From Bacillota bacterium (GTDB taxonomy: Bacteria > Bacillota > Clostridia > Oscillospirales > Ruminococcaceae), in the NCBI GenBank assembly GCA_029572815.1, contig JAKPUQ010000070.1, positions 1-56,007 on the forward strand: a DNA stretch of 56,007 nt, written 5' to 3'. Positions 16,276 through 24,470 of this stretch are shown piece by piece. Position numbers and translations under genes: made by a program. How positions within the stretch are numbered: position 1 is the stretch's first letter; each line of letters opens with the position of its first letter. Below the pieces are notes generated by a model. The model was not told where the DNA came from. It saw nothing but the letters and a program-made list of their open reading frames with translations, and searched no databases.

Positions 16276-17380
16276 AGTCGCTGACGTCTGTATCCAGGGT
16301 AATGCTCACGTTGTAGTCTGGGTAAGCCTCCTGTGTTTCCGTGAGAATATGCTGATATATCTCATTGGCGTCGGGAGTCCCGAAGTCGATGATGATATCG
16401 AAGTGTATGGTCTTGTGCTCCTCGTCAAGGTAGAAGCCGTGTATCTGGAGCAGGTATTCATGGGACATGACGTTCCTGCGGATATCGCCGTATATCTGCG
16501 CAGCACGGTCATTCTTAGTGTTGACCGCATAGACGCTTATTCCCGTGAGGATAACGCTGTGCTCAGACAGCACCTTCTCGGTTATGCGGTGCTCCAGCTT
16601 GTCGAGCTCAGCAACAGGCATGGTGTCGGGCACCTCTATATGCACGGAACCTATCATCAGGTCGGGGCCGTAGCTGTGGAGCAGCAGGTCATATGCGCCC
16701 TGCACCTCGGGGAAGGAGGTTACGGTCTGCTTTATCTCCCTGGAGAGGTCGCTGCTTATGCGCTTTCCGATGATGTTTGAAAGGGAGTCGCCCAGCATCT
16801 CAAGTCCGGACTTTATGATGACCAGTGAGATGACAGCACCCAGCCACGCCTCTGTTCTTATATTAAAGATGAGGAAGATAGCTGCTGCCACAAGGGTAGA
16901 GGCGGAGATCACCGAGTCCAGCAGGGCGTCCTTGCCCGAGGAGATCAGTGAGTCGGAGTTTACGCTCTCGCCTTTTTTCTTTACATACAGTCCCAGCAGT
17001 ATCTTCACCAGCACAGCCGTTGCCACGATCACAAGGGCTGCCGCTGAGTAGTCGGGGACAGACGGGCGGATTATCTTCTTTATTGACTCCACAAGGGAGG
17101 TGACACCTGCGTAGAGAACGATGACCGCGATGAGGGTAGCGCTCAGGTTCTCTATCCTGCCGTAGCCGTAGGGGTGGTTCTTGTCGGGACGCTTGCCCGC
17201 AAGCTTGGTGCCGATGATGGTTATGACCGACGAAAGTGCGTCGCTCAGGTTGTTTACGGCGTCCAGTACGATGGCGATGGAGGAGCTGAGTATGCCCACC
17301 ACAGCCTTGAAGGACGCGAGAAAAATATTTGCCAGTATACCTATGATACTGGTGCGGGTTATGACCTTATCTCTGTTCAA
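16274..17380 (-). CDS. cation diffusion facilitator (CDF) metal transporter
   Basis: The 368-residue membrane protein belongs to the CDF/SLC30 family, proton-coupled exporters of Zn, Fe, Mn or Co. The N-terminal domain shows VLDAVNNLSDALSSV (the H/DxxxD metal site, here with Asn) and NHPYGYGRIENLSA, followed by the second transmembrane site region DSLISSGKDALLDSV. The C-terminal ~90 residues match the cytoplasmic ferredoxin-like dimerisation domain (GSVHIEVPDTMPVAELDKLEHRI), with an extra tail. Start is TTG 17380 with AAAGGAAG upstream. It is the last gene of a leftward cluster, 16 bp after the SIMPL gene. Which metal is moved cannot be read from sequence alone; Asn/Asp in place of His at the first site may favour Mn or Fe (inference). 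Confidence 0.88.
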   Translation of the reverse strand: MNRDKVITRTSIIGILANIFLASFKAVVGILSSSIAIVLDAVNNLSDALSSVITIIGTKLAGKRPDKNHPYGYGRIENLSATLIAVIVLYAGVTSLVESIKKIIRPSVPDYSAAALVIVATAVLVKILLGLYVKKKGESVNSDSLISSGKDALLDSVISASTLVAAAIFLIFNIRTEAWLGAVISLVIIKSGLEMLGDSLSNIIGKRISSDLSREIKQTVTSFPEVQGAYDLLLHSYGPDLMIGSVHIEVPDTMPVAELDKLEHRITEKVLSEHSVILTGISVYAVNTKNDRAAQIYGDIRRNVMSHEYLLQIHGFYLDEEHKTIHFDIIIDFGTPDANEIYQHILTETQEAYPDYNVSITLDTDVSD

Positions 17381-17396
17381 TGAAGTATGCTTCCTT

Positions 17397-18044
17397 TCAG
17401 TTTATCTCCCATTCAAATTCTGCGCTGTCCGTGAGCTTTATGTCGTCGGGATCTATGCTCACGGCTTTTGCCGAGGCGCGGAGACAGTCTGTGCCCATGG
17501 CGTAGCGAGCCTCAGATATCATGTTCATATCTGACCTGTCATAGCTTATCCTGACAAGCTTGCCGAGAGAGGCTCCCGAAGCTTCACAGAGCAGCTCTGC
17601 CTTTCTGCGGGCGTCGGCTGCGGACTGACGTATCAGCTCCTCACGGGCGGCTTCGGCGTCCTTCACCGTGAACCTTACCGACAGCTGTGGAGCAGCTCCT
17701 GTTGCGGATATACGTCCCAGCACCTCCGCAAGGCGCTGAGTGTTCAGAGGGAACTCCACGTTCATGGTATGAGCACAGCAGTAGCCCTTGAATACATTGT
17801 GGTAATTGCCATTCTCGTCGGGGACGGTCTCGTATTCCGTCCTTACATCGAAGCCGGAGGTCTTAAGCTCGCCCTTTTCAAAGCCGCAGCCCTCCAGCAC
17901 CAGGCGCAGCTCCCAAAGGGAAGCCTCTGCCATTTCCATGGCGGCGCCGCAGTCCGTATCACGGGACTGCATATCCAGGTCCAGGTGTATGAGGTCGGGC
18001 TTTACGGAGATACTGCTCCTGCCCCTTACGGTTATAACTGCCAT
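17397..18044 (-). CDS. SIMPL (DUF541) domain protein
   Basis: The 215-residue protein matches the SIMPL domain: start ITVRGRSSISVKPDLIHL, then LKTSGFDVRTEYE, and the Ala-rich helix region SAADARRKAELLCEASGASLGKLVRI. Related proteins include BP26 and YggE, usually exported, but this one shows no signal peptide and is probably cytoplasmic. Function of the family is poorly defined (stress or oxidative-damage resistance in some). It lies 16 bp before the CDF gene and 19 bp after the zinc-ribbon gene, so it is inside the regulator-ribbon-SIMPL-CDF cluster. Confidence 0.85.
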   Translation of the reverse strand: MAVITVRGRSSISVKPDLIHLDLDMQSRDTDCGAAMEMAEASLWELRLVLEGCGFEKGELKTSGFDVRTEYETVPDENGNYHNVFKGYCCAHTMNVEFPLNTQRLAEVLGRISATGAAPQLSVRFTVKDAEAAREELIRQSAADARRKAELLCEASGASLGKLVRISYDRSDMNMISEARYAMGTDCLRASAKAVSIDPDDIKLTDSAEFEWEIN

Positions 18045-18063
18045 ATCTATCAGCCTCCTGTGG

Positions 18064-18411
18064 TCAGTAGCTTCCGCCCTTGACGCTTATATCGCCCTCG
18101 GTGGTGAGCACGTCTCCCGTGAGACCGCACCAGCCGCAGGTTATGCGTTCTTCGTTGTTCCAGCAGCTCAGCTTGCCGCAGCGGCTGCATATGACCATTC
18201 TCTTGGTCTTGCAGTAGGGACAGCCGTTGTAGTCCTCGGTGTAGTCAAGGCTGCCCTTTATCTCGTTCCTGTCGAAGCCCTCACTGGAGGCACGGCGGGC
18301 ATCTATGGGGAAAGCCCATGTCCTGAACCAGTCGCCGTGGCGCTCCTCGGCTCTTACTCCGTATATACGCCCTGTTTCGGGGCATTTCATAAGTATAACT
18401 TCAGCTTTCAT
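18064..18411 (-). CDS. zinc-ribbon protein resembling the TerY-C metal-binding domain
   Basis: The 115-residue protein has three Cys pairs in its C-terminal half: GCPYC, CSRCGKLSC and TCGWCG, a layout like the TerY-C metal-binding domain found at the end of tellurium-resistance VWA proteins, here free-standing. The N-terminal half (EVILMKCPETGRIYGVRAEE) is beta-rich and adds another Cys. I start at ATG 18411, which overlaps the end of the upstream regulator gene by 11 bp; a longer frame to 18438 starts inside that gene without a ribosome site. Function unknown. The position next to SIMPL and a metal exporter suggests a stress or metal link (inference). Confidence 0.7.
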   Translation of the reverse strand: MKAEVILMKCPETGRIYGVRAEERHGDWFRTWAFPIDARRASSEGFDRNEIKGSLDYTEDYNGCPYCKTKRMVICSRCGKLSCWNNEERITCGWCGLTGDVLTTEGDISVKGGSY

Positions 18412-20638
18412 CGTTTTCAGCCTTCCTTTTCTGTTCATCGCGGTAGTCCGACGGCGAGCAGCCCTCGCTGGTGCGGAACTGGCGGACGAAGTAGTTGTAT
18501 GAGGAGTAACCGCACTCCCTGGATATCTCCGTGACGGTCATATCCGTCTGTGAGAGCAGGGTCTTGGCGTTGTCTATGCGGAATTCTATCATCTCCTCGA
18601 TAATGCTCTTTCCGAAATAAGACTTGTATATCTTCTGGAGGTAGCTCTTGCTGAGGTAGAGGCTCTCGGCTATCTCGCTGATGTTCCAGGGGAGCTCCGG
18701 GTTCTTCATTATCCTGTTGCGGAGGAGGCAGAGCTTCTCGAACTGTGGATTTGAAGTGGGCTCTGAGATGGTATAGGAGAATACGCGGTTCATGGTAGCC
18801 TTGTACATGGCGTCGGAAAGGTCCGCCGCAGGGCTCAGGGCAAGACTGCACTGTCCCATGGTGAAGTCGATGTTGCAGTTCTCCTCGCCGCTGCTGAACT
18901 GGGTCTCCTTTATCCTGCTGCAGAGGTCGTTGTATATGGTCTCCGCGCGTCCCTGGTCTGGGCTGATGACGCAGAGGGTCTGTGAAGCCCAGGCGCCGCA
19001 TATCTCCCTGCTGCTTATGCAGGAGCGGAGCTTCTTTGCGAAGGCTGCCATTATGCTGTTGGACTTTTCCTCGCCGCTCTGGTAGTATGCCTTTTTCAGA
19101 CCGTGGAGCTCAAAGGTCATGCACTCGATTGTGCTCCCTGACTGTCCGCCGAATTTCGCTGCAAACTCCTGTTCGATACCGCTCCTGTTGATGAGACCCG
19201 TTATGTGGTCATAGAGGAGAGCCTTGCTGGTGTTGAGGATAGTGCGGTTCATTATAGCCTTTATGCGCACCTGTTCAAGTGCCACGTTGACATAGTTTAT
19301 CCACTTCAGATACAGCGAGCTGAAGGAGCGGGGCTCCTTTCCGAAGGAAACTGCGCAGTAGCCGAAGAAGTTATTATTATAATGAAGGGGAGAGATGAAG
19401 AAGGCGGAGGGGTAGCTGCGCTCCTCGCTGTAGTCGGGGAGGAGCTTTGTTGAGCTGAAATAGTCATGAGTCTCAGCCTCGCGCCAGATAGCGGACTTCG
19501 CCAGTATCACCTTCATATCGTCGCCCACATGGAAGCTGAGCTCCTCGGCGTTCTTGTCCACCGTTGCGTCGACGTAGCTTCTGGTAAGACATATCCTGAG
19601 CCTTCTCATCTTGTGGAGCAGGTAGGTGTAGTTGTCAAGCCTGTCGGCGAAGGTGTGGATATTGTCGGCGTTGGTTATATCAAAGAGCATATCGCCGTAG
19701 AGGAGCTGTGACTCGAAGCGGCTGTTTATGCTGAGATTTCGGAGAATGCTCCTGCGCAGACCGGGGTTCTCGTCGCAGCCGCAGCTCTCTCCGGGGCGAA
19801 GCTCGCCGTTCTCGTTGGGCACCTTGCTGCATATTTTTCCCGTGATTATGCGGTAGAGCCTGCGTACAGCCTCAGCGCCAAGCTGGAAGTTGGGGCGGCT
19901 GTAGCTGGTTATGGAGGGGCTGGACTGGTAGCCCTCTATTGAGGCGTCATAGCCTGTAATGGCTATATCTCCGGGAACGCGGAGTCCTGCGTCGATGAAT
20001 ATCTTTGAAAGGGTGATAGCCATGACATCGTTTCCGCAGACTATTGCCTCGGGACGGCTGAGCTCACCGCTGAGTATGCGCTTTGCGAACTTTTTTGGTG
20101 CCTCTGTCCAGAAGTCTCCGTACTCGCACCAGTCCTTGCCTATATTTATGCCGTGGCGCTTCATAGAGTTCCTGTAACCCTGAAGGCGCTCCTCGCCGCT
20201 GAAGGTGTTCTTCGGACCTGTCAGGCAGTATATCTTTCTGTAGCCGTGAACGTTTATCAGGTGGTCGGTGATGGTCTCGAAGGCTTCCAGGTCGTCCACG
20301 GAGGTGGTCTCGAAGCTCTTGTGGTCGTTGTGGTCAAGGAGCATTACGGGCTTTTCCGAACGCTTGCAGAGCCCGTCGATATATTTGCATATCTCCTCGT
20401 TGTGGAAGGAGTTCCTGTCATAGATTATGCCGTCGATGCTGTCGGAAAAGATAAGGTCGAATATGGTCTTTTCCGCGTCCTTGTGGACGGAATTTATAGA
20501 GAAGTTATGAAGGGGTGAGATAACTGCAACGTCGCAGTTGCCCTTGTAAGCCTGAGTGATTATGCCTCTGAGTATCTCGCACTGAAAGTCTATATGACAG
20601 TCAGCTACGATAACGCCTATAAGTATCCTGCGGCTCAT
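18401..20638 (-). CDS. three-domain transcription regulator: LacI-type sensor, degenerate GGDEF-like middle, AraC DNA-binding domain
   Basis: The 745-residue protein starts with a periplasmic-binding-protein-like sensor of LacI/GalR type (about 1-290: ILIGVIVADCHIDFQCEILRGI, SDSIDGIIYDR, AIVCGNDVMAITLSKIF, ITGYDASIEG) but lacks the LacI N-terminal helix-turn-helix. A central region (about 300-620) resembles a GAF-like plus GGDEF fold (LLYDHITGLINRSGIEQEFA) with no intact GGDEF signature. The C-terminal ~100 residues are an AraC/XylS double helix-turn-helix (WNISEIAESLYLSKSYLQKIYKSYFG, TEISRECGYSSYNYFVRQFR). A sugar-like ligand is expected to control DNA binding (inference). ATG 20638 has AAAGGAGAG upstream. 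Its 3' end overlaps the zinc-ribbon gene, so it heads the cluster. Confidence 0.85.
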   Translation of the reverse strand: MSRRILIGVIVADCHIDFQCEILRGIITQAYKGNCDVAVISPLHNFSINSVHKDAEKTIFDLIFSDSIDGIIYDRNSFHNEEICKYIDGLCKRSEKPVMLLDHNDHKSFETTSVDDLEAFETITDHLINVHGYRKIYCLTGPKNTFSGEERLQGYRNSMKRHGINIGKDWCEYGDFWTEAPKKFAKRILSGELSRPEAIVCGNDVMAITLSKIFIDAGLRVPGDIAITGYDASIEGYQSSPSITSYSRPNFQLGAEAVRRLYRIITGKICSKVPNENGELRPGESCGCDENPGLRRSILRNLSINSRFESQLLYGDMLFDITNADNIHTFADRLDNYTYLLHKMRRLRICLTRSYVDATVDKNAEELSFHVGDDMKVILAKSAIWREAETHDYFSSTKLLPDYSEERSYPSAFFISPLHYNNNFFGYCAVSFGKEPRSFSSLYLKWINYVNVALEQVRIKAIMNRTILNTSKALLYDHITGLINRSGIEQEFAAKFGGQSGSTIECMTFELHGLKKAYYQSGEEKSNSIMAAFAKKLRSCISSREICGAWASQTLCVISPDQGRAETIYNDLCSRIKETQFSSGEENCNIDFTMGQCSLALSPAADLSDAMYKATMNRVFSYTISEPTSNPQFEKLCLLRNRIMKNPELPWNISEIAESLYLSKSYLQKIYKSYFGKSIIEEMIEFRIDNAKTLLSQTDMTVTEISRECGYSSYNYFVRQFRTSEGCSPSDYRDEQKRKAENDES

Positions 20639-20829
20639 TTTATCTCTCCTTTCTGTATGGCTTTTGCGTGGGACGGACATTGTCAGCCGTCTTATCTATG
20701 TACTATTGTATCATATATATGATGGGATTGCAAGATGATTTTATATATTTGTTGTTATAATTTCAAAAAATCTCCTCAAAAAGATAGTATTTTTCATTGT
20801 TTTTGTCGATATAAGGTGTATAATATATA
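20639..20829. other. upstream region of the AraC/LacI-type regulator and of the RNA candidate
   Basis: AT-rich, no gene. It should hold the leftward promoter of the regulator, but I see no good match. Rightward, a TATAAT lies at 20818-20823 with a TTGTTT 16 bp further upstream, a moderate promoter for the RNA candidate that follows. Confidence 0.4.
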
Positions 20830-21061
20830 TCGTAAGGTAAACACGGATCCTTTCGGACAGCATAGGCAGCTGTCCTCCCCCATCCGATATGCCTTTCAGG
20901 GGAATGACCGCCCTCCTACATCGTGAGAATAGGCACTCACGGCGTTATTTCGGTCTCGGCTCACGGAGCCGCGTATAGTGCAGGACGACATATTTTTGTT
21001 CTCTCTCTTATTTTTTATTCATTATCCCTCGGAAAAGACCTCCCCAGCGGGAGGTTTTTTT
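20830..21061 (+). ncRNA. candidate structured RNA, possibly 6S RNA
   Basis: No coding frame is supported, but helices are clear: hairpin A 7 bp (20855-20861/20869-20875) with loop ATAGGCA; CCCC/GGGG (20877-20880/20899-20902) around CCGATAT; hairpin B 6 bp (20922-20927/20936-20941) with loop AATAGGCA, enclosed by GACCG/CGGTC (20906-20910/20951-20955); hairpin C 6 bp (20957-20962/20966-20971); and a terminator (21038-21044/21049-21055, then T6). The two loops share ATAGGCA and both can pair with TGCCT at 20890-20894. CCGATAT and GACGACA (20984-20990) resemble stretches of the E. coli 6S RNA bubble and appear in the same order, so 6S is one candidate, but I cannot find the long closing stem 6S needs. 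A different regulatory RNA is equally possible. Confidence 0.45.
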
Positions 21062-21158
21062 CATTTTTATTGCGAAAAATGCTAAAAACAGCCGTTTCTT
21101 GATATATTATGTATAAAATCGAAAAAAATCCCCCTCCCATTTATATTTACCGTGACAG

Positions 21159-21187
21159 TTGACATTTTCCTCAGAAAATGGTATGAT
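21159..21187 (+). promoter_or_regulatory. promoter of the ABC-F/dockerin operon
   Basis: TTGACA (21159-21164), 17-bp spacer, TATGAT (21182-21187). Confidence 0.75.
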
Positions 21188-21262
21188 AAAGTTATATAAC
21201 TGCAGCCTGCACAAATAATCACACTGTTTTTTGTGCATACTGGCAGACAAAGGAAAGTAAAT

Positions 21263-23188
21263 ATGCTTGCAAGCCTAACTAATGTAAATAAATTCTATAA
21301 CGGTAACCAGGTGCTCTGCAATGTGTCGCTGTCCATAGACGAGACCGACAAGATAGGTCTCGTGGGAAAAAACGGCTGCGGAAAGTCCACATTGCTGAAG
21401 ATACTCACAGGCTCTGTGGAGCCTGACCGCTTCACCGAGAAGGACGGAGTCATCTCCATGGCGGCAAAGACTACCGTGGGCTACCTTGAGCAGATGGGCG
21501 GACTCAATACCGAGAACACTGTCATCGAGGAGATGAGAAGCGTCTTTGAGCCCGTTCACAGGGCGATAGACCGCCTGAGAGAGATAGAGCTGGAGATAGA
21601 GAGCGGAAATAATTCCTCCGCCGACGAGTATCAGCAGCTCTCCTCCTGGATAGAAGCCAACGACGGCTACAATACCGATGTGAAGATCAGAATGGTCCTC
21701 AACGGCATGGGCTTCTCCGGTGAGGAGCTGGAGCGTACCGTATCCGGCTTCAGCGGCGGCGAAAAGACCCGCCTTTCCATTGCAAGGCTGCTCCTTGAGG
21801 AGCCTAACCTCCTCATTCTGGACGAGCCTACCAACCATCTGGACTTCAAGACCATCATGTGGCTTGAGGACTACCTCCGCTCCTACAGGGGCGCCGTCCT
21901 CATAGTCTCCCATGACAGATATTTCCTCGACAGGCTCTGCACCTCTATCTGCGAGATAGAGAGGGGAGTGCTGACGCGGTACAAGGGCAACTACACCGCC
22001 TTCGTCCGCCAGAGAGAGGAGAGCGACGCGCGGCGTGAGAAGGAGTATGAGCTCCAGCAGAAGCAGATAGCCCAGCTTGAGGACTATGTTGCGAAAAATC
22101 TGGTCCGTGCCTCAACTACCAAAATGGCTCAGAGCCGCAGGAAGCAGCTTGAGAAAATGGAGCGCATTGAGCGCCCCGTTCATGATACAAAAAATGCGAA
22201 GATTCGCTTCACATACGCAGTTGAGCCCCCCATCGACGTCCTTAAAGTCAAGGGCGTGGATATCTCCGTGGGAGAGGGCGGCTCAAGAAAGACTCTTGTG
22301 GACAATATCGACTTCGAGGTCCGCAGAGGGGAAAAGGTGGGTGTCATCGGTGACAACGGCATCGGCAAATCCACCCTGCTGCGCATAATACAGGAGCAGC
22401 TCCCACATAAGGGACTGGTCCGCTGGAACAGCAATATCAAGATCTCCTACTTCGAGCAGGAGAGCACCAACCTCAACAAGGAGCTTACCGTTATGGAGGA
22501 GCTCCACAGCCGCTATCCCTCAATGTCCGACCTTGAGGTGCGCAGCCTTCTGGCTCAGGTGCGCCTTATCGGCGAGAACGTCTTCAAGGAGACGGGAGTC
22601 ATCAGCGGCGGCGAGCGTGCCAAGCTCTGCTTCGCTATCATGATGCAGGAGCACGGCAACGTACTCATTCTTGATGAGCCCACCAACCACCTCGACCTCA
22701 GCTCTAAAGAGGCTATCGAGGAGGCTCTGGCTGAATATACGGGTACGGTCATCTTCGTGAGCCATGACCGCTATCTGCTCAGTAAAATTGCCGACAGGCT
22801 TATAGAGCTCACTGACGGAACCTACAGACTTCATAATTACGGCTTTGAAAAATACCTCGACGTCCTCCGTGAGGAGCAGGCTGCCGAGAGACGGACCATA
22901 GAGGCCGAAAAACAGCAGAAGGCTGCGGAAGCAGCAAAGGAAAAAACTGCTAAGAATTATCGCAGCAAGCAGCAGAGAAGTGCCGACGCTGCGAGAAAAA
23001 ACGAAATGAGACGCCTTGAAAAGGAAATCGACGACCTTCAGGCGCAGATAGACTCCCTTACCGAGGAGATCGGCAGGGAGGATGTCTACAGCGACTATGA
23101 GCTGATGAACCAGAAATGCGCCGAGATCGAAGAGCTTAAGCAGAGGATCGATGAGGATTTCGAGCTTCTTATTGAGCTTGACCAGTGA
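21263..23188 (+). CDS. ABC-F family ATPase, Uup/YdiF type
   Basis: Soluble ABC-F protein of 641 residues with two nucleotide-binding domains and no membrane span; relatives act on the ribosome in translation or antibiotic protection. NBD1: GKNGCGKST, SGGEKTRLS, LLILDEPTNHLD. NBD2: GDNGIGKST, SGGERAKL, VLILDEPTNHLD. The inter-domain linker is charged and helical, and the C-terminus (about 550-641) is a Lys/Glu-rich coiled coil with EEIGRED, as in Uup-like members. I start at ATG 21263 with AAAGGAAAG; the frame opens at 21233 but without a site. A dockerin-SGNH gene follows after 13 bp, probably on the same transcript, an unusual pairing of a ribosome-associated and a secreted protein. Confidence 0.93.
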   Translation: MLASLTNVNKFYNGNQVLCNVSLSIDETDKIGLVGKNGCGKSTLLKILTGSVEPDRFTEKDGVISMAAKTTVGYLEQMGGLNTENTVIEEMRSVFEPVHRAIDRLREIELEIESGNNSSADEYQQLSSWIEANDGYNTDVKIRMVLNGMGFSGEELERTVSGFSGGEKTRLSIARLLLEEPNLLILDEPTNHLDFKTIMWLEDYLRSYRGAVLIVSHDRYFLDRLCTSICEIERGVLTRYKGNYTAFVRQREESDARREKEYELQQKQIAQLEDYVAKNLVRASTTKMAQSRRKQLEKMERIERPVHDTKNAKIRFTYAVEPPIDVLKVKGVDISVGEGGSRKTLVDNIDFEVRRGEKVGVIGDNGIGKSTLLRIIQEQLPHKGLVRWNSNIKISYFEQESTNLNKELTVMEELHSRYPSMSDLEVRSLLAQVRLIGENVFKETGVISGGERAKLCFAIMMQEHGNVLILDEPTNHLDLSSKEAIEEALAEYTGTVIFVSHDRYLLSKIADRLIELTDGTYRLHNYGFEKYLDVLREEQAAERRTIEAEKQQKAAEAAKEKTAKNYRSKQQRSADAARKNEMRRLEKEIDDLQAQIDSLTEEIGREDVYSDYELMNQKCAEIEELKQRIDEDFELLIELDQ

Positions 23189-23201
23189 AAAGGAGTAATT
23201 T

Positions 23202-24146
23202 ATGAAAATCAAAACGCTTATGAGCTTTGCCGCTTCTGCGGCTGTCGCCCTTTCTTCAGCAGGCATCACCGCACATGGTGAAGCTTCACTGTTCATGATA
23301 GGCGACATAGACGGCAACGGAGTTGTCGATGCTATCGACGCTTCATCTGTACTTGCTGCATACGCGTGTACATCAGCAGGAAAGGAATCGCCCCTGTATT
23401 CATATCAGCTTTCGGCTGCCGACCTCAACGGCGACACCCATGTTGACGCAGTGGACGCTTCACTCATACTCTCATATTATGCCTGGGCTGCTACCAGCGA
23501 CGAGGGTGCTATCATGACCGACTTCCTTGAGAAGAACAGCTTCAAACAGCGCGAGACCGAGGAGGAAAGAGAGCAGAAGGTCAAGGAGCAGGGCGGTGAG
23601 ACTGCCGCTGCTGCGGAGGAAGTTCCTCCCCTTGAATTCGGCAATTTCGAGTACACTATCCCCCGTATCGACAGCGAGTATGCTGAGTGGTTCTGGGTTG
23701 GCGACTCACGTACCGTTGGTATGGCAAGAGGCATCGACATCGACTATATCGGCAAGGTGGGAGCTACCATAAGCTTCTTCAGGAACAATGCCGAGTCTAT
23801 CTACCAGATACGCGATAAGACGGTCATCATGAACCTGGGCGTAAACGATCTGGACAGCACCGCTTACCTCAATCTCTATAACAGTATGCCCGACGAGTTC
23901 CTCGACAACAATAAGGTCATCGTAATGGCTGTAAATCCCTGCGACGGCAGCTATCAGTACCTCAACAGCAGGATAGAGCAGTTCAACAGCAATATGAGCG
24001 CAGGTCTCGACAGCAGGATAACCTTCCTGGACTCCTATACATTCCTTATGTGGAACGGCTTCTCAACTGTTGACGGTCTCCACTATACGGACGGGACCTA
24101 CGTCGATATCTATAACTTCGTCTTTGACAGCCTTCATGCAGAATAA
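23202..24146 (+). CDS. secreted dockerin plus SGNH/GDSL hydrolase-like protein
   Basis: The 314-residue protein has a signal peptide (about 1-26), an N-terminal dockerin with two calcium repeats (IGDIDGNGVVDAIDASSVL, about 32-50, and ADLNGDTHVDAVDASLIL), a charged helical linker (EEEREQKVKEQGGE) and an SGNH-type esterase fold: block I WVGDSRTVGM with the presumed Ser, block III LGVNDLDS with Asn, and a C-terminal DGLHY supplying Asp and His. It may deacetylate hemicellulose or pectin as a cellulosome enzyme (inference; substrate unknown). AAAGGAG precedes the ATG. It follows the ABC-F gene after 13 bp with no promoter between. Confidence 0.82.
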   Translation: MKIKTLMSFAASAAVALSSAGITAHGEASLFMIGDIDGNGVVDAIDASSVLAAYACTSAGKESPLYSYQLSAADLNGDTHVDAVDASLILSYYAWAATSDEGAIMTDFLEKNSFKQRETEEEREQKVKEQGGETAAAAEEVPPLEFGNFEYTIPRIDSEYAEWFWVGDSRTVGMARGIDIDYIGKVGATISFFRNNAESIYQIRDKTVIMNLGVNDLDSTAYLNLYNSMPDEFLDNNKVIVMAVNPCDGSYQYLNSRIEQFNSNMSAGLDSRITFLDSYTFLMWNGFSTVDGLHYTDGTYVDIYNFVFDSLHAE

Positions 24147-24176
24147 GGTAAAAATCTGAATTATTTGAAATACCTA

Positions 24177-24205
24177 TTGCATTGAAGCTGAAAATATGAT
24201 ATAAT
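24177..24205 (+). promoter_or_regulatory. promoter of the SCIFF gene
   Basis: TTGCAT (24177-24182), 17-bp spacer, TATAAT (24200-24205), about 50 bp before the peptide gene. Confidence 0.75.
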
Positions 24206-24257
24206 ATCAGAAAGTACTATGCGGCAGAGTGCCGTACATTCCTATGGAGGGTAAAAA

Positions 24258-24395
24258 ATGAAACACATCAAGACTATCAATAAGGCTAATCTCAAGGAAT
24301 CTGCTCAGAAGGGCGGCTGCGGCAAGTGCCAGGCTTCATGTCAGTCTGCTTGCAAGACCTCTTGCACAGTTGCTAACCAGAAGTGCGAGAGATAA
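24258..24395 (+). CDS. scfA: SCIFF ranthipeptide precursor (six cysteines in forty-five)
   Basis: Exactly 45 residues with six Cys at 21, 24, 28, 32, 36 and 43, and the conserved N-terminal leader MKHIKTINKANL. This is the SCIFF peptide found across Clostridia; its maturase, 75 bp downstream, installs Cys-to-residue thioether bridges (ranthipeptide class). The cross-linked product is exported in studied species and has been linked to population-level regulation. GGAGGG lies 8 bp before the ATG. Strong promoter upstream and a partial terminator before the maturase mean the peptide should be made in excess. Confidence 0.95.
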   Translation: MKHIKTINKANLKESAQKGGCGKCQASCQSACKTSCTVANQKCER

Positions 24396-24419
24396 GCTCT
24401 TAACACTGAAAACACGGTG

Positions 24420-24452
24420 GAGGCAGTATGAAAATGCTGCCTCATATTTTTT
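24420..24452 (+). terminator. partial terminator/attenuator between SCIFF and its maturase
   Basis: 7-bp stem (24420-24426/24437-24443) with a T6 run (24447-24452), inside the 75-bp gap. No separate promoter is visible for the maturase, so read-through is likely. Confidence 0.6.
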
Positions 24453-24470
24453 GAATTGAGGGTATGAATA

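Noticed and set aside
21275-21913. 212-residue minus-strand frame in the ABC-F gene
   Set aside because: Shadow of a clearly coding ABC-F sequence.
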